A DNA stretch of 5,719 nucleotides from Clostridia bacterium (GCA_900769205.1 CAAGFS010000112.1:1-5719), one strand, 5' to 3'. Counted from the stretch's first letter, positions 1 to 5,366 are shown. Numbers and translations: made by a program. The notes: generated by a model from the sequence alone, not told the origin.

Positions 1-18
1 AAGAAGGTGCTTGAATGA
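1..18 (+). CDS. Possible 3' end of an upstream gene (adk by synteny), partial
   Basis: Reading from base 1, the frame gives Lys-Lys-Val-Leu-Glu and then TGA at 16-18, which overlaps the map start codon in an ATGA arrangement (15-18) typical of translationally coupled genes. In Bacillota the gene before map is normally adk, and a short charged C-terminus of this kind would suit adenylate kinase. Five residues cannot identify a protein. Another frame also stops close by (TGA at 12-14), so even the frame is uncertain. The call rests on synteny only. Confidence 0.3.
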   Translation, partial: KKVLE

Positions 19-752
19 TACATATAAAAAGCCCTGCCGAAATCGAGTGTATGCGACAATCGGGCGCGATATTGCGCGATTGCCTGCTCTATCTCGAAGA
101 AAAGGCAAAACCGGGCGTATCGACCAAGAAACTCGACGAGTTTGCGTACGATTTCATAAAAAAGCACAATTCGACGCCGTCCTTTCTCGGCTACGGCGGA
201 TTCCCGGGGACGATATGCGCTTCGATAGACGAAGTGGTCGTGCACGGCTTCCCGTCCGAAAGAAGGCTCAAAGAAGGCGAAATCATCGGAGTTGACTGCG
301 GGCTGGTTTTCAAAGGCTGGCAGGCAGACGCGGCAAGGACGTTTCTCATCGGAGAAGTAAGCGAAGAGAAGAAACGCCTCGTGCAGACGACGAGAGAGAG
401 CTTTTTTGAAGGCGTCGGACAGTTCAAAGACGGCGGTCATCTCGGGGACATATCTCACGCGATACAGGTTTACAACGAGGAGCGCGGCTACGGAGTTGTT
501 CGCTCGATGGTGGGACACGGCATCGGCAGAGAGATGCACGAAGACCCGGCGGTGCCGAACTACGGCAAGGCAGGACACGGACCGAGACTTCAGGTGGGTA
601 TGGTGCTTGCAATCGAGCCGATGGTGAATATGGGCACCTGGCAGACGCTGGAAGACGGCTGGAAGTGCGAAACGCTTGACGGCAAACCGTCGGCGCATTA
701 TGAAAACACTGTTGCTCTGACAGAAAACGGAGCGGAAATACTTACGCTTTGA
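15..752 (+). CDS. map: Methionine aminopeptidase, type I (MetAP)
   Basis: A cytosolic metalloprotease that removes the initiator methionine from nascent proteins. The 245 residues match the usual length of bacterial type I MetAP with no N-terminal extension. The five metal ligands of the pita-bread fold are visible by family pattern: Asp94 (GVDCG), Asp105 (ADAARTF), His168 (GHGIGREMHED), Glu201 (AIEP) and Glu230 (HYENT). The substrate-side His77 sits in VVVHGFP. The ATG at 15 is preceded by AAGGTG at 4-9 with a five-base spacer, which supports this start; a TTG at 11 opens only an unrelated overlapping frame. One small oddity: the loop ahead of His77 reads SIDEVVVHG, where many family members have Asn in place of the Asp. 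The gene sits at its standard place upstream of infA and its stop codon lies two bases before the next ATG, so it belongs to the operon. The identification is secure. Confidence 0.98.
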   Translation: MIHIKSPAEIECMRQSGAILRDCLLYLEEKAKPGVSTKKLDEFAYDFIKKHNSTPSFLGYGGFPGTICASIDEVVVHGFPSERRLKEGEIIGVDCGLVFKGWQADAARTFLIGEVSEEKKRLVQTTRESFFEGVGQFKDGGHLGDISHAIQVYNEERGYGVVRSMVGHGIGREMHEDPAVPNYGKAGHGPRLQVGMVLAIEPMVNMGTWQTLEDGWKCETLDGKPSAHYENTVALTENGAEILTL

Positions 753-754
753 TT

Positions 755-1021
755 ATGGAACTGGGACTCATCGTTTATTCGAAAGCTGGTCGCGACCAAG
801 GCGCGTATTATGCGGTCGTCGAGATCGTGGACGAAAACACGGTCAAGATTGCCGACGGAGATTTGCGCCACATCAAAAGCGCGAAACTCAAAAACGTAAA
901 ACACCTGCAATCGACGGGCGACGTGCTTGAAAAGATTGCGGAAAAACTTAAAAACGGCGTGCAAGTGTTTGACGCGGAACTGTTCAGCGCTCTCCGTTTT
1001 TACAATGACAACAAAAACTAA
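755..1021 (+). CDS. KOW-domain RNA-binding protein (L14e-like, COG2163 type)
   Basis: An 88-residue protein with an N-terminal KOW motif: Ser9-Lys-Ala-Gly12-Arg-Asp14-x-Gly16, followed by the beta-strand YYAVVEIVDENTVKIADG. Residues 36-50 are strongly basic (several Lys, plus His and Arg), and the C-terminal part looks helical. The KOW fold binds RNA and is found in ribosomal proteins and NusG; this family resembles archaeal and eukaryotic L14e. A gene of this type between map and infA is common in Bacillota (ybzG of Bacillus subtilis, as I recall it). Its exact role is not established, and a ribosome-associated function is inferred from fold and location. I chose ATG 755 over an in-frame TTG at 749 because family members begin MELG. 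No good ribosome binding site is visible; the map stop (750-752) is two bases upstream, so translation probably depends on coupling to map. Confidence 0.92.
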   Translation: MELGLIVYSKAGRDQGAYYAVVEIVDENTVKIADGDLRHIKSAKLKNVKHLQSTGDVLEKIAEKLKNGVQVFDAELFSALRFYNDNKN

Positions 1022-1033
1022 AAAGGGGATTCT

Positions 1034-1252
1034 ATGTCAAAAGAAGACGTTATCGAAACCGAAGGCAAAGTTATAGAAGTATTGCCCAAGACTCAATTCA
1101 GAGTGATGCTCAACAACGGCCACGAGATTCTTGCATATCTGGGCGGAAAGTTGCGTATCAACAACATCAGAATCCTCGAAGGCGACAAAGTGAAAATCGA
1201 AATGTCGCCCTACGACCTGACAAAAGGCAGAATTATCTACCGCAACAAATAA
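1034..1252 (+). CDS. infA: Translation initiation factor IF-1
   Basis: A 72-residue single OB-fold (S1-type) protein that binds the 30S A site during initiation, with IF-2 and IF-3. The length is exactly that of the family, and the hallmarks are in order: KEDVIETEGKVIE at the N-terminus, FRVMLNNGHEILAYLGGKLR across the RNA-binding strands, IRILEGDKVKIEMSPYDLTKGRI at the C-terminus. The usual AHISGK is AYLGGK here, a conservative drift. The start is supported by AAAAGGGG at 1021-1028, which overlaps the last base of the KOW gene stop codon. The gene lies 12 bases after the KOW gene and 47 bases before rpmJ, as in the standard spc operon order. Confidence 0.98.
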   Translation: MSKEDVIETEGKVIEVLPKTQFRVMLNNGHEILAYLGGKLRINNIRILEGDKVKIEMSPYDLTKGRIIYRNK

Positions 1253-1299
1253 AGTCAAAGCAAATCAACGCGAAAAAAAGGACTCATCGGAGGTTAACT

Positions 1300-1416
1300 A
1301 TGAAAGTCAGACCAAGTGTCAAGCCTATGTGCGACAAATGCAAAGTTATCAAAAGAAACGGCAGAGTTATGGTTATCTGCTCGAAGTATCCAAACCACAA
1401 ACAACGTCAAGGTTGA
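1300..1416 (+). CDS. rpmJ: 50S ribosomal protein L36
   Basis: A 38-residue basic protein reading MKVRPSVKPMCDKCKVIK and ending NHKQRQG. It is one of the smallest large-subunit proteins and binds 23S rRNA. It is the zinc-ribbon type: Cys11, Cys14, Cys27 and His33 are the four expected zinc ligands. The CSKYPNH stretch has one residue more between Cys27 and the His than the 37-residue forms (CxxPxH), a known length variant. The ATG is preceded by GGAGG at 1289-1293 with a six-base spacer. The gene closes the spc-like part of the cluster; the next gene starts only after a 171-base gap. Confidence 0.97.
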   Translation: MKVRPSVKPMCDKCKVIKRNGRVMVICSKYPNHKQRQG

Positions 1417-1587
1417 TTGAGGGGTTTGGCTTTTGACGTTTTAGGGCATTGCTCCGCCAAAGGACTTCAAAAGTTAAAATCGGCAAAAAGCGTAGGGCGG
1501 CTGGTTGCTCCATTCCAAATCTATACGGCAACTACCTATGCGTGGCATATATAAAAAACATTTTTTTCACTATTTCGGAGGTAGAAA
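1417..1587 (+). promoter_or_regulatory. Gap between rpmJ and rpsM, candidate structured leader of the alpha cluster
   Basis: This is the longest non-coding stretch inside the operon, and every downstream gap is 20 bases or less. It holds a long imperfect inverted repeat at 1425-1478, a small perfect hairpin at 1537-1549 (TATGC, loop GTG, GCATA), an A-run/T-run pair at 1553-1566, and the rpsM ribosome binding site GGAGG at 1577-1581. I found no convincing promoter: TTGACG at 1433-1438 has no -10 box at a usable distance, and the AT-rich CATATATAAA at 1546-1555 has no -35. In E. coli the equivalent position carries the S4-binding leader of the alpha operon. A similar role here is inference from position and from the presence of rpsD downstream; the primary sequence does not obviously resemble the enterobacterial leader. 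Confidence 0.35.
1425..1478 (+). repeat. Imperfect inverted repeat after rpmJ
   Basis: The arm at 1425-1436 (TTTGGCTTTTGA) can pair over 12 positions with 1467-1478 (TCAAAAGTTAAA). Ten pairs are Watson-Crick and the two exceptions (1428 with 1475, 1429 with 1474) are G-U, so the helix is continuous only in the plus-strand RNA. The 30-base loop can form a further three-pair GGC/GCC helix (1445-1447 with 1456-1458). No T-run follows, so this is not an intrinsic terminator. Its presence is seen in the sequence; any function is inferred. Confidence 0.5.
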
Positions 1588-1956
1588 ATGGCAAGAATCG
1601 CCGGCGTGGATCTCCCACGCGACAAGAGAGTTGAATACGGACTTACCTATATTTACGGTATCGGTCTTGCAACGTCTCAAAAGATTTTGAGCGAAACCGG
1701 CATCAATCCCGACACACGCGTCAAGGATTTGACTGAAGACCAGGTTTCTCTCATTCGTGATTACATCGAACAACATTTGCACGTTGAAGGCGACCTCAAG
1801 AGAGAAGTCGGTCTCAATATCAAGAGATTGATGGAAATCGGTTGCTATCGCGGTGTTCGCCACAGAAAAGGACTTCCCGTCCGCGGACAAAACACAAAGC
1901 AAAACGCCCGCACGAGAAAGGGACCCAAGCGCGCAGTTAGCCGCAGTAAGAAGTAA
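1588..1956 (+). CDS. rpsM: 30S ribosomal protein S13
   Basis: A 122-residue protein of the 30S head that contacts the P-site tRNA and forms intersubunit bridges with the 50S subunit. It starts MARIAGVDLPRDKRVEYGLTYIYGIG, the family signature, with the helix-two-turn-helix region at about residues 15-60. The rRNA-binding stretch RGVRHRKGLPVRGQ lies at 88-101, and the tail is basic (KGPKRAVSRSKK). In the usual RGQRT motif the Arg is Asn102 here. The start is set by GGAGG at 1577-1581, six bases before ATG. The first codons contain a 6-bp hairpin, GCGTGG (1604-1609) with CCACGC (1615-1620), close behind the start. First gene of the alpha-type cluster; its stop codon overlaps the rpsK ribosome binding site. 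Confidence 0.98.
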   Translation: MARIAGVDLPRDKRVEYGLTYIYGIGLATSQKILSETGINPDTRVKDLTEDQVSLIRDYIEQHLHVEGDLKREVGLNIKRLMEIGCYRGVRHRKGLPVRGQNTKQNARTRKGPKRAVSRSKK

Positions 1957-1967
1957 GGAGGCGGACT

Positions 1968-2363
1968 ATGGCAGGTATTGCAAGAAAAGCTATTAAGAAA
2001 AGAAAAGACATCAAACACGTTGAGAAAGGTCAAGTGCACATTCACGCTTCCTTTAACAACACCATCGTCACCATCACGGATATGAACGGAAACGCAGTTT
2101 CCTGGTCGTCCGCAGGCAAACTTAAACTTCGCGGTAGTCGTAAATCCACTCCGTTTGCAGCACAAATGGTCAGCGAAGACGCTGCAAAAGTTGCATACGA
2201 TCAGGGTATGAGAAGCGTTGAAGTTTACGTCAAAGGTCCGGGCCAAGGCAGAGAAAGCGCAATCCGCGCACTCGGCAACGTCGGCATCGAAGTCACGCTC
2301 ATTCAGGACGTTTCTCCGATCCCCCACAACGGATGCCGTCCGCCCAAGGCGAGAAGACTGTAA
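1968..2363 (+). CDS. rpsK: 30S ribosomal protein S11
   Basis: A 131-residue platform protein of the 30S subunit that helps shape the E and P sites by binding 16S rRNA. Family landmarks: GQVHIHASFNNTIVTITD at 21-38, SRKSTPFAAQ at 57-66, VKGPGQGRESAIRAL at 88-102, and the conserved C-terminal PIPHNGCRPPKARRL. The Asn121-Gly122 pair in HNG corresponds to the site known to form isoaspartate in E. coli S11. The segment SSAGKLKLRGSR at 47-58 has Lys where most relatives have Gly or Ala (AGGLGFRGSR), and the end is KARRL rather than KRRRV. Start is set by AAGGAGG at 1955-1961, which overlaps the rpsM stop codon, so translation is likely coupled. Confidence 0.98.
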   Translation: MAGIARKAIKKRKDIKHVEKGQVHIHASFNNTIVTITDMNGNAVSWSSAGKLKLRGSRKSTPFAAQMVSEDAAKVAYDQGMRSVEVYVKGPGQGRESAIRALGNVGIEVTLIQDVSPIPHNGCRPPKARRL

Positions 2364-2379
2364 GAAGGAGAATTAAGTT

Positions 2380-3003
2380 ATGGCTAAATATACTGGAGCA
2401 GATTGCCGTCTTTGCAGACGCGAAGGTTGCAAACTCTATTTGAAAGGCGAAAAATGCGGTTCAACCAAATGCCCGCTTCTGACCAAGTACGCACCTCCCG
2501 GAGATCACGGCAAGGGAAGAAAGAAAGCAAGCGGATACAGCATTCAGCTTCGTGAAAAACAAAAAACGAAACGCTACTACGGCGTGACCGAAAAGCAATT
2601 CAAGATGTACTATGACAGAGCGTCCGAAATGCGCGGTGTCACCGGTGACAACATGCTCGCTCTCATCGAAAGACGTCTTGACAACGTGGTTTATCGCCTT
2701 GGTCTCGGCGCTTCGAGAGCAATGGCTCGTCAAATCGTCAATCACGGTCACATCACCGTAAACGGCAAGACGGTTGACATTCCGTCATATCTCGTGAAAG
2801 CGGGCGACGTCATCGCAGTCAAGGAAAACAAGAGAGATTTGGCATTGTGGACGTCTGTCAAGGAAACCAAAAATCTCAGTCTTGTGAAATGGCTCGAGTT
2901 TGACAACGCAACTTTGACGGGCAAAGTGGTTGCGCTTCCCCAAAGAGAAGACGTTGATCTTGACATTCAAGAACACCTTATCGTCGAGTTGTATTCAAAA
3001 TAA
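2380..3003 (+). CDS. rpsD: 30S ribosomal protein S4
   Basis: A 207-residue primary 16S rRNA-binding protein that nucleates 30S assembly; family members also act as translational autoregulators and as antitermination factors. It is the zinc-type S4: Cys9, Cys12, Cys26 and Cys31 form the expected zinc site (CRLC...CGSTKC). A further Cys17 lies between them. The S4 RNA-binding domain follows at about residues 98-160 (RLDNVVYRLGLGASRAMARQ, then GHITVNGKTVDIPSYLVKAGD). The start is set by AAGGAG at 2365-2370 with nine bases to ATG. Its position between rpsK and rpoA is the order seen in many Clostridia and in E. coli, whereas in Bacillus subtilis rpsD lies elsewhere. This makes autoregulation of the alpha cluster by S4 possible. 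Confidence 0.98.
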   Translation: MAKYTGADCRLCRREGCKLYLKGEKCGSTKCPLLTKYAPPGDHGKGRKKASGYSIQLREKQKTKRYYGVTEKQFKMYYDRASEMRGVTGDNMLALIERRLDNVVYRLGLGASRAMARQIVNHGHITVNGKTVDIPSYLVKAGDVIAVKENKRDLALWTSVKETKNLSLVKWLEFDNATLTGKVVALPQREDVDLDIQEHLIVELYSK

Positions 3004-3010
3004 TCTGATT

Positions 3011-3015
3011 GGAGG
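3011..3015 (+). promoter_or_regulatory. Ribosome binding site of rpoA (decides the start)
   Basis: GGAGG lies eight bases before the ATG at 3024 and eleven before the ATG at 3027. It overlaps an in-frame TTG at 3009, which therefore cannot be the start. The first ATG of the pair has the better spacing. Confidence 0.85.
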
Positions 3016-3023
3016 ATACAGTT

Positions 3024-3977
3024 ATGATGGAAATCAAAAGTCCCAACATCACTTACACCGAGAACGAGAGCAGAAATTATGCCAAGTTCGTCGTCGAGCC
3101 GCTTGAACGCGGTTTCGGCACCACGATAGGCAACTGCTTGCGTCGTATTCTTCTCTCCGCGCTTCCCGGTGCCGCTGCGGTTGGCATCAAGATAAAGGGA
3201 GTGGATCACGAGTTCTCGACCATCAAGGGCGTAAAAGAGGAAGTCACCGAAATCATCCTCAACCTCAAAACTGTTCGTTTCAAAGCAGTCAGCAGTTTGG
3301 AAAATGCCGGCAAGCAAGAGTGCAGACTCTATGCAAACACGATCGGCGCAGTCACCGCAGGCGACATTCAATGCGCAACCGGCATCGAAGTTATGAACCC
3401 CGACCAAATCATCTGCACTTTGGACGAGGGAGCCGAAATCGATATGTCAATCTTCGTTGATTGCGGAAGGGGCTACGTTCCCGCGTCCCAGAACAAGGAC
3501 TATCGCGAGCTCATCGGTTATATCCCCATCGATTCAATCTACACGCCGGTCGTAAGAGTCAACTATGCGGTTGAAAGCACCCGCGTCGAGCAAAGCATCG
3601 ACTTTGACAAACTTACGCTTGAAGTGACAACCGACGGCACCACTTCCGCAAAGGAAATCACGTCGCTTGCCGCAAAAATCATGAACGACCACATCAAACT
3701 TTTCGTCGATCTCGTTGAGAATATGGGCGCTCAGACCATTCTCGTCCACGAAGATCCCGATCGTCCGACGCCACTCAATATGTCCGTCGAAGATCTCGAC
3801 CTTTCCGTGCGTTCGTACAATTGTTTGAAACGTGCAAACATCCACACCGTCGAAGATCTCACAAAGCGTACCGAAGACGATATGCTCAAAGTGAGAAATC
3901 TCGGCAGAAAATCACTCGAAGAAGTTGTCAAGAAACTCGAAGAACTCGGTCTTTCCCTGAAAGATCAAGAGGACTGA
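3024..3977 (+). CDS. rpoA: DNA-directed RNA polymerase subunit alpha
   Basis: A 317-residue alpha subunit; its dimer scaffolds assembly of beta and beta' and its C-terminal domain contacts UP elements and activators. The N-terminal assembly domain covers about residues 1-230, with FVVEPLERGFGTTIGNCLRRILLSALPGA at 22-50 (dimer interface), HEFSTIKGVKEEVTEIILNLK at 62-82, and GRGYVPA at 148-154. After a short linker (RPTPLNMSVEDLDLSV) the C-terminal domain covers about 255-312, with RSYNCLKRANIHTVEDL and RNLGRKSLEEVVKKL. Arg263 corresponds to the DNA-contacting Arg265 of E. coli. Both domains are intact. ATG 3024 is preferred on ribosome-binding-site spacing; ATG 3027 would lose one residue. The gene follows rpsD by 20 bases and precedes rplQ by 18, the standard order. 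Confidence 0.98.
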   Translation: MMEIKSPNITYTENESRNYAKFVVEPLERGFGTTIGNCLRRILLSALPGAAAVGIKIKGVDHEFSTIKGVKEEVTEIILNLKTVRFKAVSSLENAGKQECRLYANTIGAVTAGDIQCATGIEVMNPDQIICTLDEGAEIDMSIFVDCGRGYVPASQNKDYRELIGYIPIDSIYTPVVRVNYAVESTRVEQSIDFDKLTLEVTTDGTTSAKEITSLAAKIMNDHIKLFVDLVENMGAQTILVHEDPDRPTPLNMSVEDLDLSVRSYNCLKRANIHTVEDLTKRTEDDMLKVRNLGRKSLEEVVKKLEELGLSLKDQED

Positions 3978-3995
3978 GAGCCCAGGAGGAACAAA

Positions 3996-4499
3996 ATGTC
4001 TAAATTAGGAAAACGCACAGACCAAAGAATGGCTATGCTCAAAAATCAGGTTTCCGAACTTCTCTGGTACGGTCAGATTGAAACGACGGTCGATCGTGCA
4101 AAAGCGGTGAGAAGCCTTGCTGAAAAATACATCACAATCGCAATGAGAGCCTATCAGGACGACGTCCAAGTCACAAAGACCGTCATCGATGCAAAAGGCG
4201 CAAAGAAGGAAGTCGTTTTCACCAACGACGGCCCGAAGAAACTCAATGCACGTCGCAGACTTATGGCGGAACTCGTTGACCTTCAGGAAGTCAAGGGCGC
4301 AAAAGAATCCAAGAGCGCGTACAAAGCACGCATCAAGGACACGAAGCACCCGCTCATCGAAAAGATGTTCAAAGAGTACGCACCCAAGTACGACGCACGC
4401 AAGAACGAGCTTGGTCAAGGTGGCGGATACACCCGTATTCTCAAAACGGGCAATCGTCGCGGTGACGCAGCGGAAACTTGCATCTTGAAATTGATCTAA
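3996..4499 (+). CDS. rplQ: 50S ribosomal protein L17, long form
   Basis: A large-subunit protein near the peptide exit tunnel. The conserved core is present in three pieces: KLGKRTDQRMAMLKNQVSELL at 3-23 with GQIETT at 26-31 and LAEKYITIA at 41-49; then ARRRLMAELVD at 85-95; then HPLIEKMFKEYAPKYDARK and GGGYTRILKTGNRRGDAAE at 118-160. At 167 residues it is much longer than the usual 112-130. The extra length lies in two internal blocks, about residues 51-82 and 95-118, both rich in Lys and acidic residues, plus a short extra stretch near 136-141. The reading frame is unbroken, and core blocks on both sides align, so this is a real variant and not a fusion or a frameshift. AGGAGGA at 3984-3990 lies five bases before ATG. 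Last gene of the operon, followed by a strong terminator. Confidence 0.97.
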   Translation: MSKLGKRTDQRMAMLKNQVSELLWYGQIETTVDRAKAVRSLAEKYITIAMRAYQDDVQVTKTVIDAKGAKKEVVFTNDGPKKLNARRRLMAELVDLQEVKGAKESKSAYKARIKDTKHPLIEKMFKEYAPKYDARKNELGQGGGYTRILKTGNRRGDAAETCILKLI

Positions 4500-4510
4500 T
4501 CGAATTACAA

Positions 4511-4547
4511 ACAAAAAACACCCGACTTCAAGTCGGGTGTTTTTTGT
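4511..4547. terminator. Intrinsic terminator after rplQ, probably bidirectional
   Basis: A perfect 17-bp inverted repeat with a three-base loop: core CACCCGACT (4519-4527) pairs with AGTCGGGTG (4531-4539). The stem is extended outward by an A-run (4513-4518) pairing with a T-run (4540-4545). The T-run ends plus-strand transcripts 12 bases after the rplQ stop. The A-run becomes a T-run on the minus strand, so read-through from the converging gene could stop here as well. Confidence 0.95.
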
Positions 4548-4585
4548 ATTCTAAAACCACCGGATAGTCAGGTGTTTTTATTGAA

Positions 4586-4617
4586 AAAGAGAGCCGTGAT
4601 TTTTCACGGCTCTTTTT
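4586..4617. terminator. Second hairpin terminator, for the converging gene and possibly both strands
   Basis: A 14-bp stem with one G-U pair in the plus-strand RNA and a TTTT loop: GAGCCGTGA (4591-4599) pairs with TCACGGCTC (4604-4612), flanked by A-run 4584-4588 and T-run 4613-4617. It lies 11 bases past the stop codon of the minus-strand TtcA-family gene, where the flanking A-run reads as a T-run, so it is best placed to end that transcript. It is also correctly built to back up the rplQ terminator on the plus strand. Confidence 0.9.
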
Positions 4618-4628
4618 GTAGTATGAAG

Positions 4629-5366
4629 TTATTTTTCATCGTTTGTTTTTTGCCAAAGGTTGTTTCGCTCGGGGTGGAATATTGCGCCCAATATGCGCTG
4701 TTTTGCAAAGGGAATATCCTTGCATATCGTCTTTATCAGATTTTTTGCGTATTCTCGCTTTGAAACGTGGTTCATAGGGCAGGGGTTGTTGACCAAGGGG
4801 AGCTTGAGCCGATTGACGGTGGACTTTATCTCGTATTCCTCGATGTAAACGAAGGGGCGTATGAGCGAAACGCCCGATTTGTCCATATAAGCCGTGGGGG
4901 CGAAGCAGGAAAATCTGCCTTCGTACAAAAGGGACAGAAGCATGGTTTCCGCAACGTCGTCCGCGTTGTGCCCCAAAGCGAGTTTGCCACCGCCGAGGCG
5001 GATAATTTCGTTGTTTAGCGCGCCACGGCGCATTTTGGCGCAAAGTGAGCAAGGGTTCGATTCCTGCCTTGCTTCAAACACTATTTCGCCTATATCCGTT
5101 CTGACAAGGTGATGCTCGACGTCAAGACCGTGACAGTATTCTATAAGAGCGTCGAGCTCTTCCTTTTTGCTGTCTTTCAAGCCCATATCCACGGTTATCG
5201 CTTCAAGCGTGAACTTCTGGGGCGAAAAACGGCGGTATGCCGCAAGTGCGGAAAGAAGAAGGGTGCTGTCCTTTCCGCCCGAGAGCCCGACGAAAATCCT
5301 GTCGCCGTCCTGAATCATATCGTAATCCGTGATTGCTCTGCGCATCATACTCAGTATTTTTTGCAT
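4629..5366 (-). CDS. TtcA-family PP-loop ATPase (tRNA thiolation type)
   Basis: A 245-residue member of the TtcA/TilS (COG0037) N-type ATP pyrophosphatase family. TtcA of E. coli adenylates cytidine 32 of certain tRNAs and replaces its oxygen with sulfur using a [4Fe-4S] cluster. The PP-loop SGGKDS is at residues 29-34, preceded by the strand RIFVGL. Cys106 and Cys109 (NPCSLCAKMRRG) and Cys196 (NNPCPMN) stand where E. coli TtcA has its cluster ligands Cys122, Cys125 and Cys222. The motif LGHNADDVAETMLLSLLYEG at 131-150 is the second family signature. The protein is shorter than E. coli TtcA (about 310 residues), as is usual for Bacillota homologues, whose tRNA target is not established, so I assign no symbol. 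The start is taken at the ATG ending at 5366 because AAAGGTG lies just upstream; the ATG seven codons earlier has no such site. It converges on rplQ and diverges from the next gene. Confidence 0.9.
   Translation of the reverse strand: MQKILSMMRRAITDYDMIQDGDRIFVGLSGGKDSTLLLSALAAYRRFSPQKFTLEAITVDMGLKDSKKEELDALIEYCHGLDVEHHLVRTDIGEIVFEARQESNPCSLCAKMRRGALNNEIIRLGGGKLALGHNADDVAETMLLSLLYEGRFSCFAPTAYMDKSGVSLIRPFVYIEEYEIKSTVNRLKLPLVNNPCPMNHVSKREYAKNLIKTICKDIPFAKQRILGAIFHPERNNLWQKTNDEK

Noticed and set aside
1433..1480. Internal promoter with TTGACG (1433-1438) ahead of rpsM
   Set aside because: No -10 box at 16-18 bases; TAAAAT at 1475-1480 is about 36 bases downstream.
1449..1511. Direct repeat TTGCTCC at 1449-1455 and 1505-1511 as a possible mobile-element trace
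   Set aside because: Seven bases, only two copies, no flanking inverted ends or target duplication; chance is adequate.
1449..1634. Possible small gene in the rpmJ-rpsM gap
   Set aside because: No ribosome binding site, overlaps the rpsM ribosome binding site and start in another frame, and no known family.
1845..2327. Long minus-strand reading frame of 160 codons opposite rpsM and rpsK
   Set aside because: It is fully antisense to two certain ribosomal protein genes, has a cysteine- and phenylalanine-rich nonsense composition, and no family resemblance.
3009..3023. TTG start for rpoA giving five more residues
   Set aside because: The TTG overlaps the GGAGG site and alpha subunits normally begin with the Met-x-Glu-Ile type sequence found at 3024.
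4005..4514. Minus-strand reading frame of 169 codons opposite rplQ
   Set aside because: It is a shadow of rplQ and runs into the terminator; no recognisable domain.
4572..4763. Plus-strand reading frame after rplQ
   Set aside because: It begins in the terminator spacer, runs through the second terminator hairpin and then opposite the TtcA-family gene.
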